The position numbers and the translations under genes are program-made. A DNA stretch of 64,000 nt from Loxodes magnus (Eukaryota > Ciliophora > Karyorelictea > Loxodida > Loxodidae). The stretch lies in assembly GCA_946699065.1 (NCBI GenBank), contig CAMPDV010000216.1, positions 124,001 through 188,000 on the forward strand, written 5' to 3'. Below are positions 37,787 through 50,993 of the stretch, in pieces. Within the stretch, counting starts at the first letter, position 1. Each line of letters begins with the position of its first letter. Under the pieces are notes generated by a model that did no database searches, had not been told where the DNA came from, and worked only from the letters and a program-made list of their open reading frames with translations.

Positions 37787-39300
37787 GTGCTAATTATGTA
37801 TATCATGGAGTTCAGCTGTATAATAATATTTTAAATAGAATAAAAGGCTATTTTATGTATAGTTTTTTCAGTTAAGTTTCGAATAGATTTTCAACTAATT
37901 TAGGCTTAATTAAAGTGTCCTACTAACTTTCAATTAAATATGATAATATTATTTTAAGATTTATAGCAGAAAAAATTAAATTATATGATTTTGTCCTAGT
38001 TTTAAGATTAAACTTTAATATCTAATATATAAGCTTTAAAAAACAGACTATATAAGGCCTATTTAAAGCTATAAGAATAGAAAATCTGGAACTAAAATTA
38101 TCTCCAGATTGATTTAAATTAACTAATTTTATATACTTTCTGATAGATTTTTTTTATAACTGAGAAATACTTTTTTCTCAATACAAAAGCAAACTAATAT
38201 TTCTATAAGCAACTCAAACATATTTTACCCTCTCTTATGCATTAAAATACAAAAAGCTATCAACTTTTTTCTGAGATTTTACAAGCTATTCATCAATGAT
38301 GAAATCTTTAGCTAAGATCTAAATTTATTATTTTAACTTTTAATCTGCTGCTAAATTCTAAATTCTCATTAAGTATCCAATCTCTTTAGAATATTTGGGA
38401 ACCTGATATAAATAAATTAGGATATTTATTCCTTTCATTCATCTTATTATGCTTTTATTACTAAAGATGCATGCTAATAGAAGATAATGCAAAAAACATA
38501 TTTCCTTTTATTTCTCATCATAATAATTTCCTTCTTTTCAGATTAGATACTAACAAGCTAGAACATCATATTTATAAAAATTTTATCCTTATTAAAGGAT
38601 AAAATTAATTCTAAGATATCTTTAATAGAAATTTTCAATTTATAGTATAATTTTAGTGAAGTGGATAGTCAATATATCATCTATACGAATTTGAGTACTG
38701 ATATTTAAAATTAAGTTTGTTCTAACTACTAAATAGTTTAAGAGACTTTAAAGTTAAATAGAAAAGTATAAAGGTGTAAATTTATTTTCTAGATAATTAA
38801 ACTTAATTTTTAAATAGCAGATTATACTTAAAATAGATCTTAAATATAAAGCTATTAATATTAAGTTTATTTTATTTTTAAACTCTAGCATCATTCATCT
38901 TAATTTATGCCTTTTTAAGCTAGTCAACAAGTCATTTTATAGATTCTCTTATATCCTTTACTTGTCATATTATGATAAAAAATATAATTCATAATAGTTT
39001 ATTTAACTAGTGCATTTTGCTAGAATAAATATATCTAAGAAGATCTAAAACTTTCTACTAATAAAGAGAAAGATATATTTATGAGATTAAACAAGTAGAT
39101 TACATAATAAAATGCTTAATAGCTTAAAATTAATTTCTAGAGGGTAAAATGTTACTTAAATAAAGGCTAATTAGGCAGAAATTATTTTTGCTTTAGCTTG
39201 TATATAAAAATTTGTTAGTGGTTGTTATTTTATAAATTTATACCTTGCTTAGTTTTATTTTTCTATTTAAATATACTTAGAAGTTATCTAAGTTAAAATT
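37787..39300. other. Spacer left of the E3 delta block
   Basis: The right end (39060-39300) is the inverse of 1690-1900 in E1. The rest is unique AT-rich sequence without a supported gene. Confidence 0.4.
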
Positions 39301-39309
39301 AACAGGGAC

Positions 39310-39627
39310 ATTAAATCCGCTAAACTTATTATAAGGACTGGATTAAGATAAGATCTAATGGAGATTATAGGCCAAAGAAGTTCCATTTGAATTTATTTTT
39401 AAGGGTATTGAATGAATTACCTGAAAAGTCCTACTTTATACTCAACCGTTTTCAGTCTTATCTCGATGGATTAGATACCAACCGCAACGTAGGATTTTTA
39501 CAATAATTTTTTGAATTGATAAAATATCTTGATTGCTACCATTTAACTCATAACTGTATTCTTTTAAAATATAAATGCAAATATTCCTAATTCCAAAAAG
39601 AAATGCTTTAAGGAGAATTTCAACCAA
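39310..39627 (-). CDS. Delta gene, E3 copy, partial
   Basis: ATG at 39627 opens a frame (MVEILLKAFLFGIRNICIYI, then KEYSYELNG, RCGWYLIHRDKTENG). It reaches a TGA at about 39444-39442, which could be Trp or stop, and continues in frame with conserved-looking codons to about 39310. The homologous plus-strand sequence in E1 shows silent changes but is frameshifted. Delta is divergent to alpha and beta. No domain recognised; whether the gene extends beyond this block is unknown. Confidence 0.45.
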
Positions 39628-39779
39628 ATTATTTAAACTTTTATGATATAAAACTACTTAAATAGATTGATTGTAAGAGCATTATTAAAAGCCTAGATTT
39701 CGTATTTTGCATAAATTAAATGAATCTTAATCTTAAGTGCTAGATTCATTTGATCTATAATCTAATTCATATATTTACT

Positions 39780-40990
39780 CCTTTAATTATACTAGAATCT
39801 TTGTCTATAATCTTAATTACCTTACTCTGTTTCATATTTATCATTAAGATCACGATAATTTTTTCTTATTTCTAATTTTCCAACTCAAATTAGAGTCTCT
39901 AATAAAAATATCAATGAACTATAAATACTAAATAGCTGATTACAGACATACCTATTTTATGTAAATAGATTACTTACAATATTTTTACACTTTCAAGTGA
40001 ATAAATTTATATATTCATGTTTCTTTTGGAATCAGTCAGATTCTCACTGATTATTATAAAAATCTATAAGGTTAATAAAATTGTTATTTTTCAATTAAAT
40101 CTTTCACTCGAAATTACGTTGAATGTAGAAGAGTCATGATTTAGTTTTCTTATAATTTTTCTTCTCTGACTCAACAAAAAATTTCAGTTAGTAGATCTTG
40201 TAAGCTAATTACTTAATTAAACTACTCATCCTAAAGGTAATAGCTAAAGCTCTATTTCTCTTTTATTCTTATATATCTATTAAGACTAAAAACCGATTCT
40301 CTTTCTCAAATATTTTAAATTTGATTTTTATGATTAAAATACTGCGACTTGATGTTCTTATAAACTTAGCCTTTTTATATAAAGCGAAGCTTAGTAGCTA
40401 TATTTATTACCCTTTTATAATTAAATAAGCGAATGGTAACTTAACTTTCTTTATACCCTTTATAGTAAGTCATTCTTATCCAAAATATACAAATTAGATT
40501 ATATATATTTTATAAGATTAATAGCTTCACCTTTTGATGCTTACTTTATACTAATTTAATTAGAAGAATCTAGATAATACACATATACACCCTTTATTAT
40601 ATTTAAACTAGATTTATCCCTTACTTTGCAAATTAACTCTTAAACCTTCAATTAATATAGTTTAAATAACAAGTTAAAAAGAAATATCAAAGGACTATTT
40701 TTTAATTAATTTATTCCCTTTTTCAGATTAACAAGGTAACTCAAATTAGTACCTATTGCTATACATATCAAACTTCTATTTCTCACTTTTAATCTTAATT
40801 ATTTTAATTATAGTTCTCTTATTATAGTCATATTTTATGCTTGGTTAAGATTATTAAAGACTTAAATTATTTTATTTAATACCTATTGAGCAAAATTGTA
40901 TCTTTAGCTGAAATATTTTAGAAGCTATCTTTAAAGTTAATATTAAACTTTATATAACTTAAATTTGCCTACCTTTCAGATTCTCAATTT
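39780..40990 (-). repeat. Repeat A, copy 4 (inverted)
   Basis: Full-length inverse complement of copy 1 (1-1130), joined on its left to the delta block just as A is joined to delta in E1. The A-delta junction is therefore ancestral to the array. Confidence 0.7.
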
Positions 40991-43559
40991 TAATCTGATT
41001 AATTTTGCATAAATTAATCCACTAAGCTTTCCCCTAGTTCTTATATATCTCAATATGTTCTTTTTATTACTCTCAACTTGTTTATATAAGAGATTATTAT
41101 CATGTCCATTTTATTTCTATTCCTTTATCTTTATTTTCAGTTAGGAACTAAGATCTACACTTCTACCAAAGAAGTTCCTTTCTTAGCTAAGTTTCCATAC
41201 TAATAGTAATCAACAGATTGAATCAGAATTTTAGTATAAAATTCTTTAATTTTTAAATTCTAGAGACACTAAAGAGTTTAATCTTCAAATTATTCAAATT
41301 ATTTTAGTATCTCAGATTTCATTCTAAGCAGCTTTAGTCTTTAAGACTAACATCATCATCATTTTAATATTTTATTTATCAGTAGTAGACTAAATTACTC
41401 TGACTTACTATTAAAAGTAATTATAATAAGCCTGATAAATAGCAGAGTATTAGGTCTAGCAATTCCTATATTGAAGGTATCGAAAAAGCAGATAAATTAT
41501 CTGCTTGCTTAGGGAAAATAAAATAATGATATATAGCTAATAGTTTAAAAAGGATTCTTTAAGCAATGATGTTTATATAAGTGCTAGTAATATAAGCTAC
41601 TATTATTAGATATTATTAAATAAGTATATTGAATAAGAAATATATAGACTAATAGCTAACTAATAAAGCTATTTCAGAATGAAAGAATATAAGAAGGAAG
41701 GTTAAGAGGAAATAGTTAGAAACAGCTAAGTAAACTTCAAGATGATATTATGTTTCTAAAGGTATAGTTATAGGCAAGGGTAAAAAATAGTAACTAGCAT
41801 AGCAATAATTAATCTTTTAATAGATAGCTAATACTTTAGGATAAGCTAAAGTTACATTTTATTATAATTTGATAATACTTATATTATAATATTTAAATTA
41901 TTAATTAAATGGATAGATAATCTATCCTGTTATATTTATCACTTACAATTAAGATTATAATCTTTTTAAGTTCCTGTAATAAATAGTAAAGGGCTGATAT
42001 TTAGGCTAGGTTTGATAGTAGTATTTTTCATAATTCGTCAAGTCATCTTACATTTCGTATGAGGTCTTGATATCTATATTGCTAAAAGAGTTGACATGTA
42101 GAAGCATTATATTTGAAGAATCTTTTTCATCATAATAATATACAATAGAAATTAACCTTCACATGTAGCTAATGAAATGTTCTAAAGAAATCTGGTGTCT
42201 AGTTAGTTAATCATAGTTATATTAATCATCAAATAAACTTAATTAAAATACCATAATACACAAACCTAAGCTAGCCATATATGATGTATTAAATAATAAT
42301 CTAAACCTGAATATAAGAAAATAATAGCAACTAGAACTAATATTTCATCTAAAAATCAAAATAGAAAGATACTCTATTTTTTATATTAAGCTTAATAAAA
42401 TAATCTCTTGTAATAAATAGATATCTACTTAATATATTATATGATTAATATTCAATACTATTTTGAAAAATTATAACCAAATTGGTAGAAAAGATTAGCT
42501 TTAAAGTATAAAAGTCAGGGGAATGTCCTTGATGTTTATAAGCTATGTAACAGGAGCTTAATTATAATTTATTAAATTAAAGTTTGCGTTTCTACTTAGG
42601 AAATTAACAAAAAGAAATATAAAAATAAATTTAGACAACACATTTGTATTTAGTAGAATATAATTCATATTAATATTTTGCTTATTTTCATATATTTGAT
42701 AAGATAATTTGGTAATATTTTATTTGCAATAATAGCAAGCTAAAGTTTCTTGCTAGTGGAAAGTATTAAAATCTTCATGCTTTTCATAAGCACTATATAT
42801 TATCTTTATCAATGTATTTATAACTCGTGGATTTACAATGAAGGTTTTGGTATAATTTAATAAAAGTTCTCAGTTTCAATACTCTTATAAATTAGTTTCT
42901 AAAAGATAATATCACTTTAATATATAACTAACTCAAAATTACATACTTAAAAATTAAAAATTAATTAAAATATCTTAATAAAACACTCCAAACACTATGC
43001 ATTATCAATATCTCTTTTTTTACTAATATGCCTCTCTTACTCTATTTATATAATGCTCAGCTTATTTAATTAAATATTCTTTCCCTTAATCAAAATTCAC
43101 CAATATATTTTTATAAGCCTTACCAGTTATAATTATCAACTTTTCTATTTCTTAGAGCTGTTGGTTGTAAAAATTTGACTAATTATGATATCTCTTTATC
43201 TCTCTCTTAGCCATTCTTTTAATATTCGTTGAAACCAAAATATCATTTTTTATATCTGTTGATAGTTATTCTGGCTAATGAATCAATTCAAAATACTATT
43301 TACCTTCTATATCCCCTTTAATAGTCGTACTTAGATACTTGTTATATTATCTTCTCTATTTATTAGCTGAATGGCATCACTCTCTATGGTGATAGCTACC
43401 AGCATACTTTTATTAAATTTGAATGTTTAATACTTAAATTACCTTTAATTTATACTCCATATTGAGCATTTAGTTAGTCAAGGATTTTTTAATATGTTAT
43501 GTATTTAATTTACCTGCCGGTGAGATTTAAATTGCCATATACATTTTTTTATAATAAAA

Positions 43560-44546
43560 ATGAGCAACCATTCAGGTGAATGTCTAAAAAGCATATCTGT
43601 AGAAAGAAGATAGGTGAGTTTGGGATCCCAAGGTAAGAATAAAATGCTTTCCTTGGGTAAATAAGGGTAGACGTGTAGATTATGGACGAGTTATGAGGAA
43701 AAAGACTGCGAGCAAAAGCTTAAAAGTAGGGTGGAATAGAAAAACTTCAAAGGTGCTGAAACTTAGAACTTATAGCCTTTAAAGATACGATAAATTTGCG
43801 ATGATTGGTATGCTACTGACGGAACGGTCTATATTGAAAGACTTAAAGATTCAGATCAGTCTTTTATAGGAAATTTAGAGAGCCTTAATCAAACAATGAA
43901 TAAGCAAAGTTAAATTAAGAGATCTATCTAAAAGGATTCAGATTCCACTCCTAATAAAAGAAGTAATTAAGGCTAGTCTAATTCGAGTAGCTCTCAAGAT
44001 ATTAATTAAAAAAAGGCAGCTAGCAAAGTTTAAGCACTCTAATAATAAAAATAAAGCAAACTAAAAGCAAAAGTTGGTAATATAAGCTCGATAGCAATGG
44101 AATAATAAGAAGCATAAGATTGGAAAAAATTTATGACTTCATAATGGTATATTCCTTGCAGTTAAACAAAAAAGCCAAAGGAAAATAACTTAACAGATTT
44201 GATAAACACACCTAAGCAATAAGTCTTGGTAAAAGATAGCTTTGTGCCCCTAGAATAAGTGAATGAAAGAATTCGATAAGTAAATAGCACTTAACCTTTA
44301 TAAAATTAAAGCTCATTTTCCAGTCTAAGCTTTATCAGCGAAGAAAGCACTTCAATATCTCAGTCGAGTTAAGAATGATTTTCTAGTGATAGAACATTCT
44401 CTAATTTATTACTTCAAAATTAAAAAGAAAATGAGAAAGAAACTTCAGAAGAAGGAAGCAAAATAGAATCTGACTACATGGCTTTCTTGCTTTCTTTCTT
44501 GGCGATTTTATTTCTATTTTATTTTTACCTAGTAGCCTGTACATGA
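43560..44546 (+). CDS. Gene alpha, copy 3: Myb/SANT-like, C-terminal membrane-anchored protein (328 aa)
   Basis: ATG at 43560 to TGA at 44544-44546, 329 codons, the same length as copies 1 and 2. Internal TGA at codon 273 (Trp) is conserved. Compared with copy 2 only scattered changes are seen, for example C-K-LW to C-R-LW before the Myb-like motif. The C-terminal helix is YMAFLLSFLAILFLFYFYLV followed by ACT and the stop. Beyond the TGA the copies quickly lose frame, which supports this TGA as the true end. Same interpretation as copy 2. Confidence 0.8.
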
Positions 44547-46950
44547 GTGATTGGCATACGAACACTTATACATATTTTTAACTTATTAGTCATCATACTC
44601 CTTACTTTTGTTTATATTCCAATTTTAAACTCCTACTTCTTTATTTTCTTCGAGTTTATAAATTTTTCTATTTATTTTGTACCTAAAATCAGAAAATACT
44701 AGAACCTAAAATATCGATATAGCTAACATATGCTTCAATAGGTTTCACTAGATGAGTAATAAAAGCGAAAGAATATATTAAAAATGTCAGTTAAATACTT
44801 TAGAGTGATTTAAAATGATTAAACATATTAAAAGTTTGATAATATTCAGTTAAGCAAAATGACTAACATAAGTTAATCTGATTAGAGGATTTAATACCTT
44901 TTTTTTTAAATATACAGTCAATTATCAACTTTGCAAACAAGGAACTAAACTTTATATAATAAAAACTTTATTTCTACTATCTGGAGCATATTTAAAGGTG
45001 ATATATTGTTTAATAATTATAAAATAAATAGATAAAGAGTCTTAATAGCTAGCCTCTATTTAAGCATTATTTACAACTTTATGAGTTTATATTTTAATTA
45101 TTAGATAGTAAACTTAACTTTATGAATTTTTTAATGTCTAATACTTAACTTAAAATTTCCTTTCTAATATATTAAAATATAACAAGCTAAATTAATATTC
45201 CACTCTTTCAGCTTGAGTATCTTATACTTAGATAATACAAATGTGAAGATTAAAATACTAATATAAGGTTATATTTTCAACTAAACTTAGACTAAAAGCT
45301 TAATTTCTAACTATATAGATAATATGTGCAAAGTATTGCTAAGAAATTATCAACATTGCTAGTATTAATAAGTTGTTTATATCTTCTAATTTTATAGCTT
45401 TTCTTTAATCAGATTACTAGTAGAGATAATCTAATATAAGTTATTGCACACTTGCTATTTTTCTGTCGATTGATCTGGAAGTTGATGATTCGAATATTAA
45501 AAAAGCAAAAATATGTCTAAGTTAAAAGCTGACTTTAGTCATTATGCTTGCAGAGTATTCATTTCGACTTCAATGTATTAACATAGTTTAAAATATCCTA
45601 TATATGCATAAAATCTTAAATGATCAAATACTTTAATCAAAGATATTAGAATTTTCTACTAAAACCTACCTTAATATTTCATAGAGATGTAAAATAATAG
45701 TTAATATAACTATAAGCAGATAATTAATGGCTATGTACTTTAGTAGATAATTAGAATGCCTTGCTTCTAAATATAATTCCCTTTTTACATTTTATTTTTA
45801 TATTAAAATTCAACTTAATTAAATAGCTAAATTGCTATAATCAAGCATTATTTAGATATTTAGGAATTAGTAGTTGAATCATTATCCCTTGTATTACTTA
45901 TTTATTCCCTAACTACATGTATTTGTTTATCCTACATTCACCATTTCTTGAAGTTCTATATTCTTACCTTAATGATTTAATTCCTAAAGCTGTAACTTCA
46001 GGGTATATAGATTATTTTTATTTCATTGTATGTCCCTTTTGTTTGTCTATATGATCGTTTCTTTAATAGGCTCATAATACTTCGATAATCTCAATTCTCA
46101 ATCTTATTTGAAGTCTTAATCCTCTTATTTATGCTTCTTTTATCTTAATTTCCTTTAACTCTTCTGATATCAATAGTTCTCTGTTTCGGTTCATGCTTAA
46201 TAATAAAATCTGAAGCTAATTTAGTTGCTTGATGTAAAGTTTTTACTAAGATATTAAATAAAATTTGAAAACTCTTAATCAAGTAAAATGCATCTGAAAC
46301 TAATTAAACTGCAGTTTCATTATGTGTCATCGTATTCCTTTGAGATATTTAAGTGCTCTACTAATGGTATAACTCTATAAGAGACAAGTAAGCGGTTATA
46401 TAGGATATTTGGCCTGGCACGCTAAACTGAATGAGTTTAGATATGAAAATTTGTGGATGTAAAGGAAAAAGAGATCATGATACTTTCTGTGAAGAAAAGG
46501 TAGAGAAATGGATGATGTTTTAGAGGAAAAGGCTAGGTGAGCGTGAGAGATGAGTTATAATTTTAGATAGATTTTTAGATAGAGCAAAAATAAATATTAT
46601 GAACTTGAGATTTTAGCAACAAAGCTGTATTGTCAGCTCATTAGTAATTTAAGATAAGCTATAATGTATAAGCCCTCAGAGCAAATTACTTTAGAATTTA
46701 ATTTTTGCTTAAATGAAAGAAACTGAAATTAAATAATTCAAAAGGATGGATAGATAGAAAATTTCTAATAAGAAAGGGAAAGAAAGAAGAAAAAAGCTGA
46801 AAGCTTCTAATTAATTTATCCCATTAAACCGGAAAAGCTTAAATACATAATAATATATTTAACTTGTATTTTATTATTAAACTATTACTATTAAAGTGCT
46901 TACTTAAAAATAATTTTCTCTTTATATGCAGATCTTTAAAAGACTAATTG

Positions 46951-48365
46951 ATGATAGAGTTTCTTAAAGTGTTATTCTCTTAATTCATTTATAAATTGTC
47001 AGCTACTAAAAACCCAAATAACCAGAAAAAGTTTAAATAAGTAAATCAAAACAAGCCAAAATTATCAAACTTATTGCTTTATTAATTCGACATAGATTGA
47101 TATATTAAGCTATTTCTTAGGATTTCAAGTTATCATAACTCTCTTAAATAGTTAAAGATATTGAGCTATATGCAAATATTCTTTACTCAATCGATGGCCT
47201 TTAAAATTGTATTTCCATTCTTATTTCTTTTATCTCTATCTTAGCGAGATTATTCTAGGAATATACAATCCAAGCTTTTTTTAATATAGCTTAGTACAAG
47301 TAAATGATAAGCATGCATAAGCTAGTAATTTTAATTAATAAGTTTGGAAGAGTCTGAGAAATATAAAATATATAAAATTAAGTTTTGTTGCTTCATCCTT
47401 TTATTATCAAATAAAAGTAAGAAGATATTAAAACAACTATGCGCAGACAAAAAAACTCCATCTATTCAGTTGACCATTTGTCCTTTATTTTGCAAATAGC
47501 TTGACTGAGGCTTGCTTAATTTCCGTAGCTTTATCATGAAGAACTTATTTTATAAGAATTGAAATTGAAAGTTTTATTGATCCAAGATGATGAGGAACTT
47601 TTAGCACTAACAGAGTCAGGACTGGAAAAAGAATTCTTTTTTACATAAGATTACGAAAATTAACTATTTGATTTTTAATTTCCCGCTAATTCAATGGAAG
47701 ATAATTTATCCAATGAATCGTTAATCTTTTTATTTTCATTTGGCACCAAAATATTTTAATCTTCTAACCTTGAATTTCGCAACCTTTGAATTTATTTCTA
47801 GAGATTTCAAAAATTCTTAATTACAAAGGTAGAATGTTTCTTTTACTCTAAGACTTCTCCATAAGAATCTTTATAACTTCTTTCTTAATACTTCATCTTT
47901 TGTATTGCATCTGATTATTCATTTTAAATTCCCTATAAATTATCCTTTTAATCTATTTTTTTATCTTAAAGTTTTTCTTAATATTTATAATTTGGAGTAA
48001 GTAAAGAATTGCTTTGCTATTAACAAGGAATGAGTTACTTCTCACTAGAAGATTGATTTTTCATATTTTTACTTAGCTTATATTATCTCAATATTTTCAA
48101 ATCTCCTTCTTAAGGCTAATCATTGTCTCTTTAGTTTATAGCAAAGTCCATCTGTAGCATTTGACGCCAATTATCTAGAATACGATTTACTTTTAAATGA
48201 TTCAGATTCTTAATTCTATTCTTCCCTTGCTACTATTCCTCATATCACTTTGGCACTACAAATTCTAAAATACCTTTTAATCTTAAACCAAATATGGTGA
48301 CACCATAAGAACTATGGACTATCTTATTAGGTTATACATTAAAAAAAACGTACAAATCTGCTTGA
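46951..48365 (+). pseudogene. Beta gene copy in E3, frameshifted
   Basis: Starts MIEFLKVLFSQF, one codon longer than the E2 copy, and follows it closely, but between the start and the common word TCATTGTCTCTTTAG it has a net loss of seven bases, one of them in an A-run near 47360. The frame therefore breaks, and the C-terminal hydrophobic helix of the E2 protein is replaced by unrelated sequence ending at a TGA near 48363. Silent differences downstream show that it was under selection until recently. Confidence 0.5.
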
Positions 48366-48779
48366 CTTTGACTATCTAAGCACTGTAGTATGGTTATTAA
48401 TCTTTAATTGACTAGCATTATATCTGTATATACACGCTTTAAAGTGTTGTTGATATCGTTTTTATCATGTAAAGCATAAATAAGTTTATACTTCTAGGTG
48501 TTATTCTATTATGGTATCAATTGGTATAATAATACTTATCTAAATTCTTACTCTTTCTGCTTTGTATTCACTCTAACCCTGCTTAAACCCTTTATTACCA
48601 TACTTAGTTAGTGTATTTTTGCCTGACAAGTTTAATAATTAATATGTTAGTTTGATTGACTCTGTAAATTAGCTATGTGAATAAGCTCGACATTGAAATG
48701 GATTACATTAATAGGATTGAGAGAAAAATAAATAAAAGGAATATATATAAAAATATAAACTTTAAGTAGCATTTCAGAT

Positions 48780-49500
48780 TTTATTAAATGGCTGAAAAGG
48801 ATATTGAAGATAAAATTGCTAAAAATAGAAAAAGAAATAGAAATAAAGTGGTAGATGATAAGTGCTTAACAATACTCTTAAAATATAGAGTTAAAAAGAT
48901 GAACAAGAGCAAAATATCACATTACTACTATTGAGATAAGTAAAAGTAAGATTCTGAGATTAATAGTTAGCAATAGAACATACTAATGAGATAAGTAATT
49001 TAATTAAGAGCTTAAAATTTAAGAGATAAGGGATATGTCTAGAAGTTTGCAATTAGAAGCTAAACTAGCTTCTTCCTTTTTTTTGAGTTATATGATATAA
49101 CCATAACTATCTTAATTAAATATAATAGATCATTAAAACCATAAAATAAATAGCTGAATCTAATTTTTAATATGCATTGAACTAAAAATGATAAATGATG
49201 TAATCTCTCTTAATTAAAGATAGTTTGAATAAATAAAATGAAAATCTAAGATATTTTTAATATCAAGCGTTACAAATAATCTGCTTAAAAATGGTAAACA
49301 ATTAAATTTAAATAAGATCTTATAAATTTAGTAATTTTCATCTGCTATCATTTATGCGAAAATCACATCCATATAATCTAATAAAATCAAATCAAAAGAC
49401 AAAAGTTTAATTGTAATTATAATTAGATTATAGATCTATCAATTTCTTAGTGACTCAATTGAAAAATTATCAGAAAATAAATTTTTCAAAGATGATAGAG
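48780..49500 (+). pseudogene. Gamma gene copy in E3, damaged
   Basis: Contains both gamma blocks with the intervening sequence (48900-49430) that is lost in E2. Relative to E4 it has several indels. The last block (QFLSDSIEKLSENKFF-like, near 49440) is still readable. Confidence 0.35.
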
Positions 49501-50684
49501 TCTTATTATCTATATATTTACAGGGACATGAAATTCGCTCAAAAAATAAAAATGTATTAAATTATTTAATGCAGATTTTATTATATAATTATTACATTAT
49601 AGATATATAATCTCAAAAATATATCTTCCCTCCTTGTTTAGCAAAATGATTATAACATTAAAAAAATTTAGTATAGTTTTCTCATAAAAGTAGCATCAAT
49701 ATACTTTATGTCTCATTTTGTTGAATAATGAGATAATAGTTAATATTTTAACTTTTTACTATAAGAGCTAATTTTCCTTTTGAAAATGTTTAGCTTTGTT
49801 AATCTTATAATTTACTAAATATCATATCTATTACTTGGTATCTATGCTTTAAATATATGCTTATTATAAACTCTTCATTGGTTATTAATAAACTAGGTAG
49901 AACACTTGCTTATTTGAGGATAGAAGTATATTATAAAAAGATATTAAATTGCTCTATAGCAATGTTATTTATAAAACTATAATTAATTTATTATAATGGA
50001 ATATACTAAAAAGGTAACTAAAATAATTTTAGATGTTCATTATATAATTACATTAATATTTAAAACTATCTATGCTTTTTATTAATTATAGTAGAATGTG
50101 CTTTTTCAAGCTTTACTCAAATCTTAAAATTTACATATCTTAATTTATTTTAAACTAGAACTATACAAATTTTATTATATTTATAAATCTTTTATTCATT
50201 TTATTTATATTGTTGAGCGAAAAAAGAAAGCTAAAAAGTATGCTATTAATACAGTTTTTTCTACATTTTTTTATATTCGCTAAATTATCTTAAAGCCATC
50301 TATTAATTAATGATTTAAATAAGAAAAATACTCTTATTTAAATAAAAAGTTTAAGAATATTATTATTTTAATAATTATTAATTATACTATATACTAAAGT
50401 TATTTTGTTTAATTATAATTGAGTAAATTTTAGATTTAAAGCCTTGCCTTAGGTATTTTATTAATTTATTAGTTTCTTTTTAATAATATAAGTATAAATT
50501 CCTTAAGATTTTATAGTTAACTAATTTTAAAACTAAATTGTGATTTTTATTCAAAAGCACTAAGTATCTAAATTTAATTCTTGAAAATAAAATTTAAATA
50601 TAAATTTTAATTAAAGCAATATGCTTTTTTTTAAGCATTAATCTTTTTTATTTTAGCTTCTTAAAATATTTTGTTTAGATTGAT

Positions 50685-50837
50685 TATCTAGTCAGAACCA
50701 CTTCTTCCCTTAGCGTCATCGATAACTCCTGCTGGGAAAAGTGCGTTAATCATCTTCCTAGATTGGGTTGGAGTCTCGTTTGTTGGAGCAAACGAGTAGA
50801 ATCTCCTATAGAAGTGATCCTGTACGAGTACAGTCTT
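50685..50837 (-). ncRNA. U3 snoRNA, copy 3
   Basis: Same RNA as copies 1 and 2, with A', A, C-type and D boxes at identical spacing. The 3' flank TTAAAATATTTTGTTTAGATTGATTATC on the plus strand is shared with copy 2, so the unit was duplicated together with surrounding DNA. Confidence 0.88.
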
Positions 50838-50924
50838 ACTCTTATTTTTGTTAATTAAATATATAATATTTTCTTTTTATTCTATTAAGGTTTTAATCTT
50901 ATAAACTAACCATTTCATCTTTAT
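50838..50924 (-). promoter_or_regulatory. U3 promoter region, copy 3
   Basis: Identical TATA-like run and upstream word as in copies 1 and 2. Similarity to copy 2 continues further (to about 50987) than to copy 1, which has a local deletion. Confidence 0.5.
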
Positions 50925-50993
50925 TTACTCAAATATAAAATACTTTTAATAACTAAAACTATTTATCATCATAGCTATTTTATCTAACTATAA

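Larger units (their letters stand above)
41000..49990 (+). repeat. Repeated segment E3 (alpha intact, beta and gamma damaged)
   Basis: Direct homologue of E2 and inverse of E1. The order is flank, alpha (43560), inter-gene region, beta relic (46951), gamma relic (48780-49500), and the block matching 2070-2440 of E1 at 49500-49860. The high similarity of alpha here and in E2 contrasts with damaged neighbours. Confidence 0.7.
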
